Origin: Didymella arachidicola
Lineage: Eukaryota; Ascomycota; Dothideomycetes; Pleosporales; Didymellaceae
Direction: 5' to 3'
NCBI GenBank assembly: GCA_016630955.3
Contig: CM049995.1
Location: 1-64,000 of the forward strand
Length of the DNA stretch: 64,000 nucleotides
Shown here: piece after piece, positions 10,323 to 19,511 of the stretch
How positions within the stretch are numbered: position 1 is the first letter of the stretch
Layout: each line of letters begins with the position of its first letter
Made by a program: the position numbers and the translations under genes
The notes under the pieces: generated by a model
Seen by the model: only the letters and a program-made list of their open reading frames with translations
Database searches by the model: none
Told to the model about the DNA's origin: nothing

Positions 10323-12191
10323 TAACGTACCTCACGGGTAAGTGGGCCACCCTGTCTAGTGGGCCACTTTTGCCAAGACCACACCAAACTTCACATTAAA
10401 TTGTAGTATAGTAACAGCACCTCGCGTATGGGGGTTCTGAGGAAGACGTCCTGGCAAGGTCCATGGTAGATAAGTGTTATTTACACGTTCGCGCGTTGTG
10501 CCCTGTCTCTCCGCACGTTCCACACCGTCGTTGGGATAGTTCACCTCCTTCAGCGCGCATCCTCTTCTTTGGCTTCTTACCATCACCACGCACGCCAAAC
10601 TCCTTTAGAGCAGTTAAACGCTGTGCCTCTTCAACTGTTATGCTCCCTCCTGTTTGAATTCGCTTCCTTTTATGTGATTTGCGCTCTGTTGCAGCTGCTA
10701 GAGCCTCTCGAAGCTCATCACGTTCCTTTCTCATCAACGCAAGCTGGTGCGCTACCTTTGCTCCCCCCTTTGCATAGTGCTCTAGCGCGCTATACACTGA
10801 ATTTGGTGAGCTGCCCTGCTGCCTCTTATACTTGTCTCGAATTAGAGTTGATTGCGACTGAAATTCAAGCAGGTTTTTGGGGGTTTGGGACTGCCAGGGC
10901 TCGTTGTTGGTAGGTAGTTGGGGTGATGGAGTCCGCAGCCTCACATTGAGGGTTGATATGACCCGTTCTGGGTCAAAGGGGACCAATCCAGCGCCTCGGA
11001 ACCCTCCCTGGATGTTGCTAGGGGTGATAGTCGCGTTATATGCTGCTCTTAAGCATACTAGGAACGACTGCTTGTCTATGTGGTTGATCCGGTTGCGCGA
11101 GAGCTTGTTGACCTGATGCCCGTACTCCCGCTTCAAAGGGGCAAAACAACCCACATCAAGCGGCTGCAAGAGGTGCGATGAGTGCGCAGGCATTGTAAGA
11201 GTTACAATCTTGTTCTCTTTGCAGTATTGGGTGAATGCTGCGGCCTGGTGGCTCTCATGGCCGTCTATAAGTAGCAAACGGTGGGTCCCATAGGTACGCT
11301 CCTTAGTATGCCTGTTAAAGTGCTTCAACCAGTCAAGACCAAGCTCGTTGTTGGTCCAGCCGTTCTCAGAGACCCCAATTACCCAGTCCTGGGGCAGATC
11401 TTTGTCCTTAGACCAGTTGGTGGTGTGGGTTTTGGCTTTAAGGATAATAAAGGGTGGAATAGCCCACCCTGCAGCATTTACGCCTAAGATTAACGTAGCC
11501 CACTCCTTATTGCCTGGCTGTATCTGCTTTGCTCGTCCTCGGTTCTCTACGTCTGCAACCACTGCTCTAGGGGTAATCTGACCCATTGCAAAGCCAGTCT
11601 CGTCAAAGTTGTACGTGTCTTCGTCCACAATGCCGTACTTAGCTTTGACATTAGCTACTAGGCTGAACCAGCCCTGTATTATCTCAGGATCCTCGCAGAG
11701 GGCTCTCTTGTAGTCATACTTGCGACTAAACTTTACTTTTAGCCTTGGTTGACGCTTTACAAACGTACTGGGCCAATTTCGGCCAACAGGGGCCATTCCA
11801 CGCTCTTGTCGCAGCAAATTGGCCATATCAGCCACATCTGACAAGCGAGGGGGTTCTCCTCGCTGTATAAGGTAAAGAACGTGATCAACAATCGCCTCCT
11901 CTGCGTGCTCATCCAGATACCGTCGGCTAGGCATAGAATCAACTCTTGAGGGCTGTCCAGCGCGTCGTTGGGCTAGTGTAGTTCGGGGCACGTTGAAGAT
12001 AGCTGCAACGCGTCGCAGGGAGAGATTCGCATCCTGTTTGATAGCTTGAAGTGCAAGCTGTATCCGAGCTTCTTTTAACGCGTCTGATTGACCTTGTTGT
12101 TGAGGCATTAGTGTAGGGAGAGAGTTTTGGTGTGGTCTTGGCAAAAGTGGCCCACTAGACAGGGTGGCCCACTTACCCGTGAGGTACGTTA
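10323..12191 (-). mobile_element. Pogo/Fot1-like DNA transposon E1, apparently intact
   Basis: Terminal inverted repeats of about 66 bp, starting TAACGTACCTCACGGG, are perfect at both ends (10323-10388 and 12126-12191) and the element is flanked by TA (10321-10322, 12192-12193), the target duplication of the Tc1/mariner-pogo superfamily. Each end holds two copies of GTGGGCCAC, then TTTTGCCAAGACC. One intact transposase ORF fills the inside. Confidence 0.92.
10477..12108 (-). CDS. DDE transposase of E1, with CCHC zinc knuckle
   Basis: Single uninterrupted ORF. The ATG at 12108 (about 543 aa) is preferred over 12144, which lies in the inverted repeat; the related transposase of E5 also starts here. 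Order of parts: N-terminal helix-turn-helix of the Psq/CENP-B type ('NLSLRRVAAIFNVPRTTLAQ'), second DNA-binding helix region, then the DDE catalytic core with 'YNFDETGF', 'LIDGHESH' and 'LLQPLDVGCF' supplying the three Asp residues. A basic linker follows, and a C-terminal CGTCGETGHNARTC knuckle (C-x2-C-x4-H-x4-C). All catalytic residues and both ends are intact, so it may still be active. It catalyses cut-and-paste transposition in the nucleus. Confidence 0.92.
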   Translation of the reverse strand: MPQQQGQSDALKEARIQLALQAIKQDANLSLRRVAAIFNVPRTTLAQRRAGQPSRVDSMPSRRYLDEHAEEAIVDHVLYLIQRGEPPRLSDVADMANLLRQERGMAPVGRNWPSTFVKRQPRLKVKFSRKYDYKRALCEDPEIIQGWFSLVANVKAKYGIVDEDTYNFDETGFAMGQITPRAVVADVENRGRAKQIQPGNKEWATLILGVNAAGWAIPPFIILKAKTHTTNWSKDKDLPQDWVIGVSENGWTNNELGLDWLKHFNRHTKERTYGTHRLLLIDGHESHQAAAFTQYCKENKIVTLTMPAHSSHLLQPLDVGCFAPLKREYGHQVNKLSRNRINHIDKQSFLVCLRAAYNATITPSNIQGGFRGAGLVPFDPERVISTLNVRLRTPSPQLPTNNEPWQSQTPKNLLEFQSQSTLIRDKYKRQQGSSPNSVYSALEHYAKGGAKVAHQLALMRKERDELREALAAATERKSHKRKRIQTGGSITVEEAQRLTALKEFGVRGDGKKPKKRMRAEGGELSQRRCGTCGETGHNARTCK

Positions 12192-12308
12192 TAGATAAAT
12201 ATTATAATAGATTTTATTATATAGCTACCTATTTCTAAGAATTCTATAATAGGATATACCTATAACTTAATCTTTATTATAGTTAATTAATTTATAAAAG
12301 CTACTAAG

Positions 12309-12784
12309 TGTTACGGTCCGTTGCAGCCTAGCCCCACTTTAACTCGCGGGGCAACCGGGGTCGCTCTCACCAAGCGAGTAAACACGAGAGAGCACAACAA
12401 GAGGTGCTCTCTCCGACCTCTCCTTGGCATGAGAACAAGAAAGCAGCGTTGCTCTCCTTGCTCTCCTGATCTCGAGAGAACACACAGAGCGACAGAGCAT
12501 CGCGCATAACACCCTTACACTCCTTAAGTATATAGTATGTAGGAACACAACCCTTACGGTTCGTGTTCAACCTAAGTTATCAAGTTTGTCTTTGGATCTC
12601 AAACCCAACCTTCGAGCTAGACAGTCTACTCTGTACTACTCATCGTTACCCTGCTCTCAAGACTGACAGATCGTATCTGTACACCTTATTGCAACCAACC
12701 CCTTCGGCTTCCTGTCACCGTACTCATCCCCGAGAACCAATAGAATTAGTGCTTACGAGCTTTGCTTAAAGTACGACTTCAACA
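12309..12784 (+). repeat. 5' LTR
   Basis: Starts TGTTACGG, ends CTTCAACA. A TATA-like AAGTATATA lies at 12526-12534. GTGTTCAA (12563-12570), about where transcription would start, is the exact complement of TTGAACAC (12787-12794) just after the LTR, which fits a Tf1-like self-primed reverse transcription. Confidence 0.85.
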
Positions 12785-12801
12785 TTTTGAACACCCCCAA
12801 G

Positions 12802-15054
12802 ATGAGTACTACCTCAGGATCCCGTGCTACCCCAAGCAACTCCAACGCATCACGCCGCACGGCTGATGACGATCTCGACATGGACGAGGAGGCAGCGGCG
12901 CCTGCCCCTACCAGTGTTTACCCAGTGGCTAAACCCGAGGCCTTCGATGGCACTCGCGACAAGCTGGAAGACTGGCTCATGAAGTTCGATCTGTTTTTCA
13001 TGTTCCAAGGAGAACGCATCCCAGAGGAGAAACGTGTCACTTTTGTGAGTACGTTTATGAAGGATCGCGCGTTCACTTGGATCAAACCCTTTATTCGCCG
13101 TTACCACGACGGAGCAAGCAACTCAGCAGACATCGACCCATGGATCGAAGACTTCGATCTGTTCAAGGAACAGATTCGCCAAGTATTTGGAGTACACAAC
13201 GAACCAACCATCGCCCGACGTGAGATTCAGCGCATCAGACAAACTGCGTCCGCCGCCGACTACGCTGCTAAGTTTCAGCAAGTAGCTACGTTCACCGGCT
13301 GGGACGACGTTGCGCTGATGACCATGTTCAAACAAGGCCTTAAGCCCAAGGTCAAAGAAGAGCTCATGCGGACTGCCGCAGCCACCGATACCTTCGACGC
13401 GCTAGTAAACGAAGCAATCAGTATCGACGTTAAGCTCTACGACCTGCAACAAGAACTAAAAGAGGACCCTCGTGTGCGAGTCGTGACTCAGGTCACTCGC
13501 CCACCCCAGGCCCCACGCAACCAGTGGCGCAACAACAACTACCGCCGTGGTCAACGTGGTGGCCTTTACCAAGCCAACATGGGACGCCGTGTCCACAACG
13601 ATACGAACAGTGGATACTACGGTCCTGCAGCAATGGACCTCTCCAACATTAACAAAGGACCTGAACGATGGAATGAGAAAAAGAAGGGTAGTAATAACCG
13701 CGGTGATAAGTCTTCAGTGACTTGTTACGGTTGTGGCAAGACAGGCCACTACGCCCGCGACTGTCGCATGAAGAACAAAGTAACCCGGCAGCTGAATATG
13801 CTGGCTCATGACGACAGCGGCGAACAAGAGTGGGAGGTCGTTACTAATGAGATGGGACGTCTCATGGAAGACCCCACTTCCGAACTCGATGACGACTACA
13901 TCGAGGAATCTGACGAAGATGTTTCGAACAAACAAGTTCGGTCACCAACACCCTACCCTAAGGAGGAATGGATTGACAATGATCCCCGCCAACACCATGT
14001 GGTAGAGTGCGACATTAAGGACGGCAGCATTATTGTCGGTAAACGATACTACGATTCCTTTTTCCGGCTTAACGACAAGTACTATTCAAAGGAAGGGAAA
14101 CGTTTAATTGTATGCGACAAAACGCAACATAGTCAGGACATGATGGTCTCGCGCGACCAATCCACCCAGACTCCTGCTTTCCGAGAACCCAAAGCACCAA
14201 CGATAAACTTGACCATTGTCAACAACATCCCAGAGCACAAGGGAGAAGCGTCATCCGTCACTATTCAGACACCAAGCCTACAGGATGTCGAGTCTGTCCG
14301 TGATTGGATGACGGAAGAAAATATTCAACGGTCAAGACGGTACTTGCTCGGTGATCCCGAAGCACTTGAGAGATTCGACCAACAGGTAGCCAATGCACAG
14401 AAAACCAACAAAGAATGGCACACGGAAGACTTTATCCGCTGGAAAGAAAGCAACTCCGCAACTCAGCAACAGCTGGACGACTACAACTTATACGCTCGAA
14501 GTCGAGACGAACCCGACTTCGACCGACAGCCCGCTTTGCCAACGACGAGCTATACGTCGAAGCTGTTCCAGGATATTCGAAACCCGTACCATTCTCGACT
14601 ACCACCTACGCAGTGCTACCACGAAGCCTGCGAAGACCACAGACAGTACAAACTGGACAGTGGATGGTTTCCAAGTAAGCCCGAGGGCTGCGAGGAATAC
14701 TGGTGGGAATGTACGGATACCTATTGCGCAGAGCACTTGTGGGATAAACGCACGAATCTCCACTTTCCAGGAATTGAATGTGTGGAAGACATATTCAACA
14801 TGCACATGGTCCAAAACGAGAGGTGCTACGGCCAAGAATGGGCTGAGTGCTTCCATCCGAAGTGCAGGAACCACGAGACACTAAAACGCCTGAGCGGTTT
14901 TATGCCCCAGGACGAGTCTTTTTTAGACATATGGCAAACGGACGCCAAGGACGACCCGGACGAGAGCTTTTTCTCAACGCAGTCCAGGGCTCCCGGAATC
15001 GACGTCAGGATTCCAATGAGGCCCAGTCCCTCATCAAATTCCCTGTTGTGCTAG
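12802..15054 (+). CDS. gag: Gag polyprotein of the Gypsy element
   Basis: The first ATG is at 12802 (about 750 aa). Residues 50-210 form the retrotransposon gag domain ('AFDGTRDKLEDWLMKFDLFF' onward). A zinc knuckle CYGCGKTGHYARDC lies near residues 309-322. The C-terminal third is unusual: it is acidic and contains three C-x4-C-x2-H modules (14614-14640, 14710-14736, 14848-14874), each preceded by aromatic residues. The ORF is open to 15054 and overlaps pol by about 130 nt after a slip site. Gag would form the virus-like particle in the cytoplasm. Confidence 0.9.
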   Translation: MSTTSGSRATPSNSNASRRTADDDLDMDEEAAAPAPTSVYPVAKPEAFDGTRDKLEDWLMKFDLFFMFQGERIPEEKRVTFVSTFMKDRAFTWIKPFIRRYHDGASNSADIDPWIEDFDLFKEQIRQVFGVHNEPTIARREIQRIRQTASAADYAAKFQQVATFTGWDDVALMTMFKQGLKPKVKEELMRTAAATDTFDALVNEAISIDVKLYDLQQELKEDPRVRVVTQVTRPPQAPRNQWRNNNYRRGQRGGLYQANMGRRVHNDTNSGYYGPAAMDLSNINKGPERWNEKKKGSNNRGDKSSVTCYGCGKTGHYARDCRMKNKVTRQLNMLAHDDSGEQEWEVVTNEMGRLMEDPTSELDDDYIEESDEDVSNKQVRSPTPYPKEEWIDNDPRQHHVVECDIKDGSIIVGKRYYDSFFRLNDKYYSKEGKRLIVCDKTQHSQDMMVSRDQSTQTPAFREPKAPTINLTIVNNIPEHKGEASSVTIQTPSLQDVESVRDWMTEENIQRSRRYLLGDPEALERFDQQVANAQKTNKEWHTEDFIRWKESNSATQQQLDDYNLYARSRDEPDFDRQPALPTTSYTSKLFQDIRNPYHSRLPPTQCYHEACEDHRQYKLDSGWFPSKPEGCEEYWWECTDTYCAEHLWDKRTNLHFPGIECVEDIFNMHMVQNERCYGQEWAECFHPKCRNHETLKRLSGFMPQDESFLDIWQTDAKDDPDESFFSTQSRAPGIDVRIPMRPSPSSNSLLC
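14614..14874 (+). other. Three C-x4-C-x2-H modules near the Gag C-terminus
   Basis: CYHEACEDH, CTDTYCAEH and CFHPKCRNH occur in the gag frame with spacings of 96 and 138 nt. Equal internal spacing suggests a metal-binding repeat. I do not know a named family with this pattern. Confidence 0.6.
14919..14925 (+). promoter_or_regulatory. Programmed -1 frameshift site T TTT TTA
   Basis: In the gag frame the codons are TCT TTT TTA, so the heptamer fits X XXY YYZ exactly. A -1 slip moves the ribosome into the pol frame, which is open from here to 18425 and reaches the protease 60 or so codons later. A downstream RNA structure was not tested. Confidence 0.7.
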
Positions 15055-18000
15055 AAGGCACCAGGATGACGGCATTGTTGGACTCAGGAGCACAGAGCAA
15101 CTACGTGTCTCAATCCGCTATCGCGCAAGCAGGCTTGCAGAAGCGAAGAAAGAAGGAACCATACCCTTTACGAGTAGCCAACGGAGAACCAATGCCAGGA
15201 GAGTCGACTGTGACCCACGAAGTGGTACAGCGACGTCTGAAAGTATTCAACCACGAGGAATTGATAGACCTAGATGTTCTGGGAACGGCCGCCCACGATA
15301 TCATATTAGGACTTCCTTGGTCAAGAGAGCACAATCCATGGATCGACTGGAAGAACCAGCGAATAACGCTCACGTGTCACGGATCAGGTACACCCGGACA
15401 GCGACCCGCGCAGCTCACGACGCAGCTGGTGGATGAGAAGGAGATTAACAACATCTCTTCGAACAAGACGCGCCAAGTTAGAGCGGTCGACCGCGCAGAT
15501 ACCAACCAGCCCCAGGATCACAAAGCGACGGTTAAGGAGAACAGTACAACTCCTGACATCCCGGATGAATACAGAGAGTTTATAGACCTCTTCCGCGATG
15601 AGAAGACTGCGAAGGCATTACCGCAGCACCAAGAATGGGACCACGAGATTAAGCTCGAGCCAGGCAAGAAGCCCCCATTCGGGCCCATATACCAGATGTC
15701 AGAAAAGGAACTTGAGGAGCTGCGCAACTACCTTAAGGAGAACCTCGACAAAGGATTCATCAGAGAATCAGAATCCCCAGCAGGATTTCCCGTTCTATTC
15801 GTACCAAAGAAAGATGGCAAGTTACGACCTTGCATCGATTACCGAAAGCTCAACGATATCACGATCAAAAATCGTTACCCGCTACCGAACATCAGCGAAC
15901 TTCAGGATCGGTTAGCCGGAGCACAGTACTTCACTGCGTTAGACCTAAGAGGAGCATACAACCTTATCTGCATGAAGGAGGGCGAAGAATGGAAGACGGC
16001 GTTTAGAACCCGTTATGGTCATTACGAGTATTTGGTTATGCCATTAGGGCTCACCAACGCACCAGCGACATGTCAGGCCTTAATCAACAACGTACTAAGG
16101 GCACACTTGGACATTACCGTGGTAGCATACCTCGATGACATCCTAGTGTACAGCAAAACACTAGAAGAGCATGTCGAACACGTACGACAAGTGCTTGCCT
16201 GCCTAGGAGCAGCGCACCTACGTTTGAAACCCGAGAAGTGCGAGTGGCACAAGGAGGAAGTCGAATTCCTAGGGTTTGTAGTAGGACGATACGGAGTCAA
16301 GATGAGCCAAGAAAAGATTCAGGTTGTAAAAGATTGGCCAACACCCAAAACCGTTAAGAACATCCAAGAGTTCCTTGGGTTTGTCAACTTCAACCGACGC
16401 TTCATCAAGGATTACTCCACGAAGGCCTTGCCGCTTACGAAACTTACGCGGAAGGACACACCCTTCAAGTGGGGCGAGGATCAGGACAAAGCTTTCGAAA
16501 CACTAAAGCAAGCTTGTGTAGATCCACCCACATTGGTTACATTCAGGAGCGGAGAGCCGCTGCGAATGGAAACAGATGCCTCAGATTTGGCATTAGGAGC
16601 ATGCATTACACAAGAACGAGATGGTCAATGGCACCCGATTGCCTACTATTCACGCAAGTTCTCAGGACCCGAAGAACGATACGACGTACACGACAAAGAA
16701 CTACTCGCGATCGTATCCGCCCTAGAACATTGGCGAGTCTACGCTGAAAGTTGTTCGGAACTTACGATCTACACGGATCACAAAAACCTGGTACACTTCA
16801 CGACGACAAAGGTATTGAACAGACGACAAGTACGATGGTCCGAGACCCTCGGACAATACAAGTTCAAGATCCTCTATACACCAGGAAAGGACAACGGTAG
16901 AGCCGACGCACTCAGCCGACGACACGACCTCGCAGGATCCAAGACGATCAACGAATCGGCGATTCTTGGCGTTAATAGCGACGGATCGTTAGGACCATCC
17001 CAGCAGCTCAACAATATGATGCTAGTACGCCAAGAGCATCATGTACCATCACAGGTACCAGAGGAACTGGAAGAAGAAGTCATAAGCAGTCACCACGATG
17101 ACCCGCTTCATGGACACCCCGGTATCACCAGAACAATGGAACTCATCAAGAGACATTACGAGTTCCCGAACATGCGCGACAAGGTCGCCAAGTTCATCAA
17201 GAATTGCGTAAGCTGTCAACAGAACAAACACAGCACGCACGCCAAGTATGGAGAAGCACAGGCAATGGAGCCGCCAACGGCACCATGGACGAACATCACG
17301 ATGGATTTCGTTACACAGCTACCTGTTTCCAAGGATCCTGTAACAGGATACACCTACGACTCAATCTTCGTTGTAGTGGATCGATTCACGAAAGCCGCTG
17401 AGTTTGTGCCTTTCCGCCACAGCTACACTGCAGAGCAGCTCGCACGAGTGTATCTGGATAGGATTGTTCGACACCACGGCATTTCCGAATCAATCATCAG
17501 CGATAGAGACAAGTTGTTTACATCGAACTACTGGACCACGCTGTTAGCAGCTATTGGTACCAAGAAAAAACTGTCAACCGCGTATCATCCGCAGACGGAT
17601 GGCCAAACGGAACGAGTGAACCAAACAATGGAGACGTACCTCCGCATTTACTGCAACCAGCAGCAAGACAACTGGGTCTCACTACTACCTATGGCACAAA
17701 TCGCGTACAACAACAAATTGTCGGAAGCAACAGGCGTAACGCCGTTCTTTGCAAACCACGGGAGACACCCAAATCTCTTTACCAGATCATTGGACAGTAA
17801 CATTCAAACGGAATCAGCGATTAACTCAGTCAAAGCACTGAAGGAAGTACACAGAAAATCGCTCGATAACATCGCCAAAGCTCAGTCACAGAGCATCTCT
17901 TATGTTAACAAGAAACGAAAAACGGCGCCTCTGCTAAAGGAGGGGGATAAAGTGTATCTCCTTACGAAAAACCTACGCACACGGCGACCAACGAAAAAAC

Positions 18001-18425
18001 TGGACAAAGTCAAGGTCGGACCATTTTTCATTTCCAAGCAAATCAGCCCAGTCAACTATCGACTTGCGCTGCCCAAGGATGCAAAGATCCATCCAGTGTT
18101 CCACATCTCGCTGTTGGAACCAGCCGACCATAGAACGCCAATCCAGCAAGACTTTCACTACCAGGCGGACGGCCAGGACGAGTGGGAAGTCGAGAAAGTA
18201 ATCAAACATCGAAAAACCAAAGAAAACAACGAATACCTAGTCAAGTGGTTAGGATACCCGGACTCGGAAAACACGTGGGAACCAGAAGCAAACCTCACGA
18301 ACTGCCGCCAGTTGCTGACGCAGTATCGAAATTCTGTGGCCAGTACGGCACAGGATCCACAGGGTTTCCAGCAAGAAAGTCAACAAAGAGTTGGTCAGAC
18401 GAGAGACCAAAAGAAGAATCATTAG
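14925..18425 (+). CDS. pol: Pol polyprotein: protease, RT, RNase H, integrase, chromodomain
   Basis: About 1166 residues read in the -1 frame after the slip site. In order: aspartic protease 'LLDSGAQSNYV' (about 15075); reverse transcriptase with 'YLDDILVYS' (16126-16152); RNase H with 'METDASDLALG', 'DKELLAIVSALEHW' and 'YTDHKNL'; integrase zinc-binding H-H-C-C ('HHDDPLHGHPG' to 'CVSCQQNK') and catalytic D, D and E ('MDFVTQLP', 'ISDRDKLF', 'TDGQTERVNQ'). A C-terminal chromodomain ('EWEVEKVIKHR' to 'KWLGYPDSENTWEP', about 18180-18285) marks a chromovirus, which targets insertion to marked chromatin. No stop or frameshift was seen. The AUG at 14847 in this frame is probably not used. Confidence 0.92.
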   Translation, partial: RHMANGRQGRPGRELFLNAVQGSRNRRQDSNEAQSLIKFPVVLEGTRMTALLDSGAQSNYVSQSAIAQAGLQKRRKKEPYPLRVANGEPMPGESTVTHEVVQRRLKVFNHEELIDLDVLGTAAHDIILGLPWSREHNPWIDWKNQRITLTCHGSGTPGQRPAQLTTQLVDEKEINNISSNKTRQVRAVDRADTNQPQDHKATVKENSTTPDIPDEYREFIDLFRDEKTAKALPQHQEWDHEIKLEPGKKPPFGPIYQMSEKELEELRNYLKENLDKGFIRESESPAGFPVLFVPKKDGKLRPCIDYRKLNDITIKNRYPLPNISELQDRLAGAQYFTALDLRGAYNLICMKEGEEWKTAFRTRYGHYEYLVMPLGLTNAPATCQALINNVLRAHLDITVVAYLDDILVYSKTLEEHVEHVRQVLACLGAAHLRLKPEKCEWHKEEVEFLGFVVGRYGVKMSQEKIQVVKDWPTPKTVKNIQEFLGFVNFNRRFIKDYSTKALPLTKLTRKDTPFKWGEDQDKAFETLKQACVDPPTLVTFRSGEPLRMETDASDLALGACITQERDGQWHPIAYYSRKFSGPEERYDVHDKELLAIVSALEHWRVYAESCSELTIYTDHKNLVHFTTTKVLNRRQVRWSETLGQYKFKILYTPGKDNGRADALSRRHDLAGSKTINESAILGVNSDGSLGPSQQLNNMMLVRQEHHVPSQVPEELEEEVISSHHDDPLHGHPGITRTMELIKRHYEFPNMRDKVAKFIKNCVSCQQNKHSTHAKYGEAQAMEPPTAPWTNITMDFVTQLPVSKDPVTGYTYDSIFVVVDRFTKAAEFVPFRHSYTAEQLARVYLDRIVRHHGISESIISDRDKLFTSNYWTTLLAAIGTKKKLSTAYHPQTDGQTERVNQTMETYLRIYCNQQQDNWVSLLPMAQIAYNNKLSEATGVTPFFANHGRHPNLFTRSLDSNIQTESAINSVKALKEVHRKSLDNIAKAQSQSISYVNKKRKTAPLLKEGDKVYLLTKNLRTRRPTKKLDKVKVGPFFISKQISPVNYRLALPKDAKIHPVFHISLLEPADHRTPIQQDFHYQADGQDEWEVEKVIKHRKTKENNEYLVKWLGYPDSENTWEPEANLTNCRQLLTQYRNSVASTAQDPQGFQQESQQRVGQTRDQKKNH

Positions 18426-18912
18426 CCTGTAACCAGCCAGGATCAGCCCAAGGAACGGAGACAAGGGGGCCGGTAGCGGTACTCGAACTTTCCGCCTCTT
18501 GCGCCTGATCTTGCGCCTTCAACATCGCCAGGTCACGACGCGCAAACCGCCGCTCACAACTCTCGGTCTCGGCTAGCTCACGACGAGCACGGGTTACCTC
18601 TAACTGAGAAGCAGCAGCTGCTTCCTCAGCTCGGAGCAACGCCAAACGTTTTGCCTCTTTCTCTTTCTCCACTTTCTCCCATTCTTCTTCAGGAACAAAC
18701 AAGCTACACTCTGCTTTCACAGAGATGCAGCCAGCACATCGACCAGTAGCGGTATCGACAAAGCACCGAAAATTCTTTTGTTCACATCTTTCACAACGAA
18801 ACGCCATTTCCAACGAACGATCCTGGATACGACGCGCACGGGCACGACGCTGCTCGGTGGACGACTGAGAACGCGGGGCTCGGAGCTTTCGTGTTCCGGA
18901 TTCCTTCGGCAT
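18295..18912 (-). CDS. Antisense ORF with zinc-cluster-like N-terminus and coiled coil
   Basis: A 205-aa ORF lies on the strand opposite to pol, overlapping the last 130 nt of pol and the 3' region. Residues 38-70 read 'RCERCEQKNFRCFVDTATGR' then CAGC...C, resembling the six-Cys DNA-binding cluster of fungal regulators. Residues 75-135 are rich in Glu, Lys, Arg and Ala and should form a coiled coil; the C-terminus is acidic and aromatic. An equivalent antisense ORF in related fungal Gypsy elements is something I recall rather than can show. It could be an accessory regulator encoded by the element, or a captured host gene. The layout argues for real coding, but expression is unproven. Confidence 0.5.
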   Translation of the reverse strand: MPKESGTRKLRAPRSQSSTEQRRARARRIQDRSLEMAFRCERCEQKNFRCFVDTATGRCAGCISVKAECSLFVPEEEWEKVEKEKEAKRLALLRAEEAAAASQLEVTRARRELAETESCERRFARRDLAMLKAQDQAQEAESSSTATGPLVSVPWADPGWLQANDSSFGLSSDQLFVDFLAGNPVDPVPYWPQNFDTASATGGSS

Positions 18913-19026
18913 GGTTAGGGAGGCTATGGAACTTCATAAGAAGCGACCTACGAACAGTACTTATAAGAGAGAGACCTACCCTGCGACCCACGGCACGGAT
19001 AAACAATATATCGAGGACGATATGCT

Positions 19027-19042
19027 GGAAGGGGGGAGGTAG
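19027..19042 (+). promoter_or_regulatory. Polypurine tract
   Basis: GGAAGGGGGGAGGTAG lies directly before the 3' LTR and would prime plus-strand DNA synthesis. Confidence 0.75.
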
Positions 19043-19511
19043 TGTTACGATCTCTGAAGGAAACAAGGTACTGATGGGAAGCGGGGCAAGCGCTTGGATG
19101 ACAGCGTGTCACGTGTCACGTGACATGCGTCGACATCCCGCCAAGAAGCGTCATCCCAAGAATCACAGGATGCCACCACATCCCGGGAAGACAATGCATC
19201 CCGAGTTACAAGGGAACAAGGCGCATTAAGGGATACTCTAGCTTTCCTACTAAGTATATATTCTAGTAGGAACACAACTCTTACAGTGTGTGTTCAACCT
19301 AAGTTATCAAGTTTGTCTTTGGATCTCAAACCCAACCTTCGAGCTAGACAGTCTACTCTGTACTACTCATTGTTACCCTGCTCTCAAGACTGACAGATCG
19401 TATCTGTACACCTTATTGCAACCAACCCCTTCGGCTTCCTGTCACCGTACTCATCCCCGAGAACCAATAGAATTAGTGCTTACGAGCTTTGCTTAAAGTA
19501 CGACTTCAACA
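19043..19511 (+). repeat. 3' LTR with a different U3
   Basis: Starts TGTTACGATC, ends CTTCAACA. The first 209 bp do not resemble the 5' LTR and contain two overlapping CACGTG words near 19108-19124. From TAAGTATATA (19251) onward it matches the 5' LTR with few differences, including GTGTTCAA at 19290-19297. Confidence 0.85.

Larger units (their letters stand above)
12309..19511 (+). mobile_element. Ty3/Gypsy chromovirus with mismatched LTRs
   Basis: LTRs at 12309-12784 and 19043-19511, both TGTTACG...CAACA, enclose gag and pol. The LTR right-hand parts (from 12526 and 19252) are nearly identical, but the left-hand 210 or so bases are unrelated. No 5-bp target duplication is seen (CTAAG before, GGTAG after). 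The element is probably a recombinant of two related elements. Confidence 0.88.

Noticed and set aside
12563..12769. ORF present twice (also 19290-19496) as a duplicated small gene
   Set aside because: Both copies lie in the shared R-U5 part of the two LTRs.
12787..12801. Gag start at TTG 12787
   Set aside because: Not an ATG and overlaps the proposed primer site; the ATG at 12802 is used instead.
14847..14924. ATG at 14847 as the true pol start
   Set aside because: It lies out of frame within gag, no conserved sequence starts there, and the slip site at 14919 explains how pol is reached.
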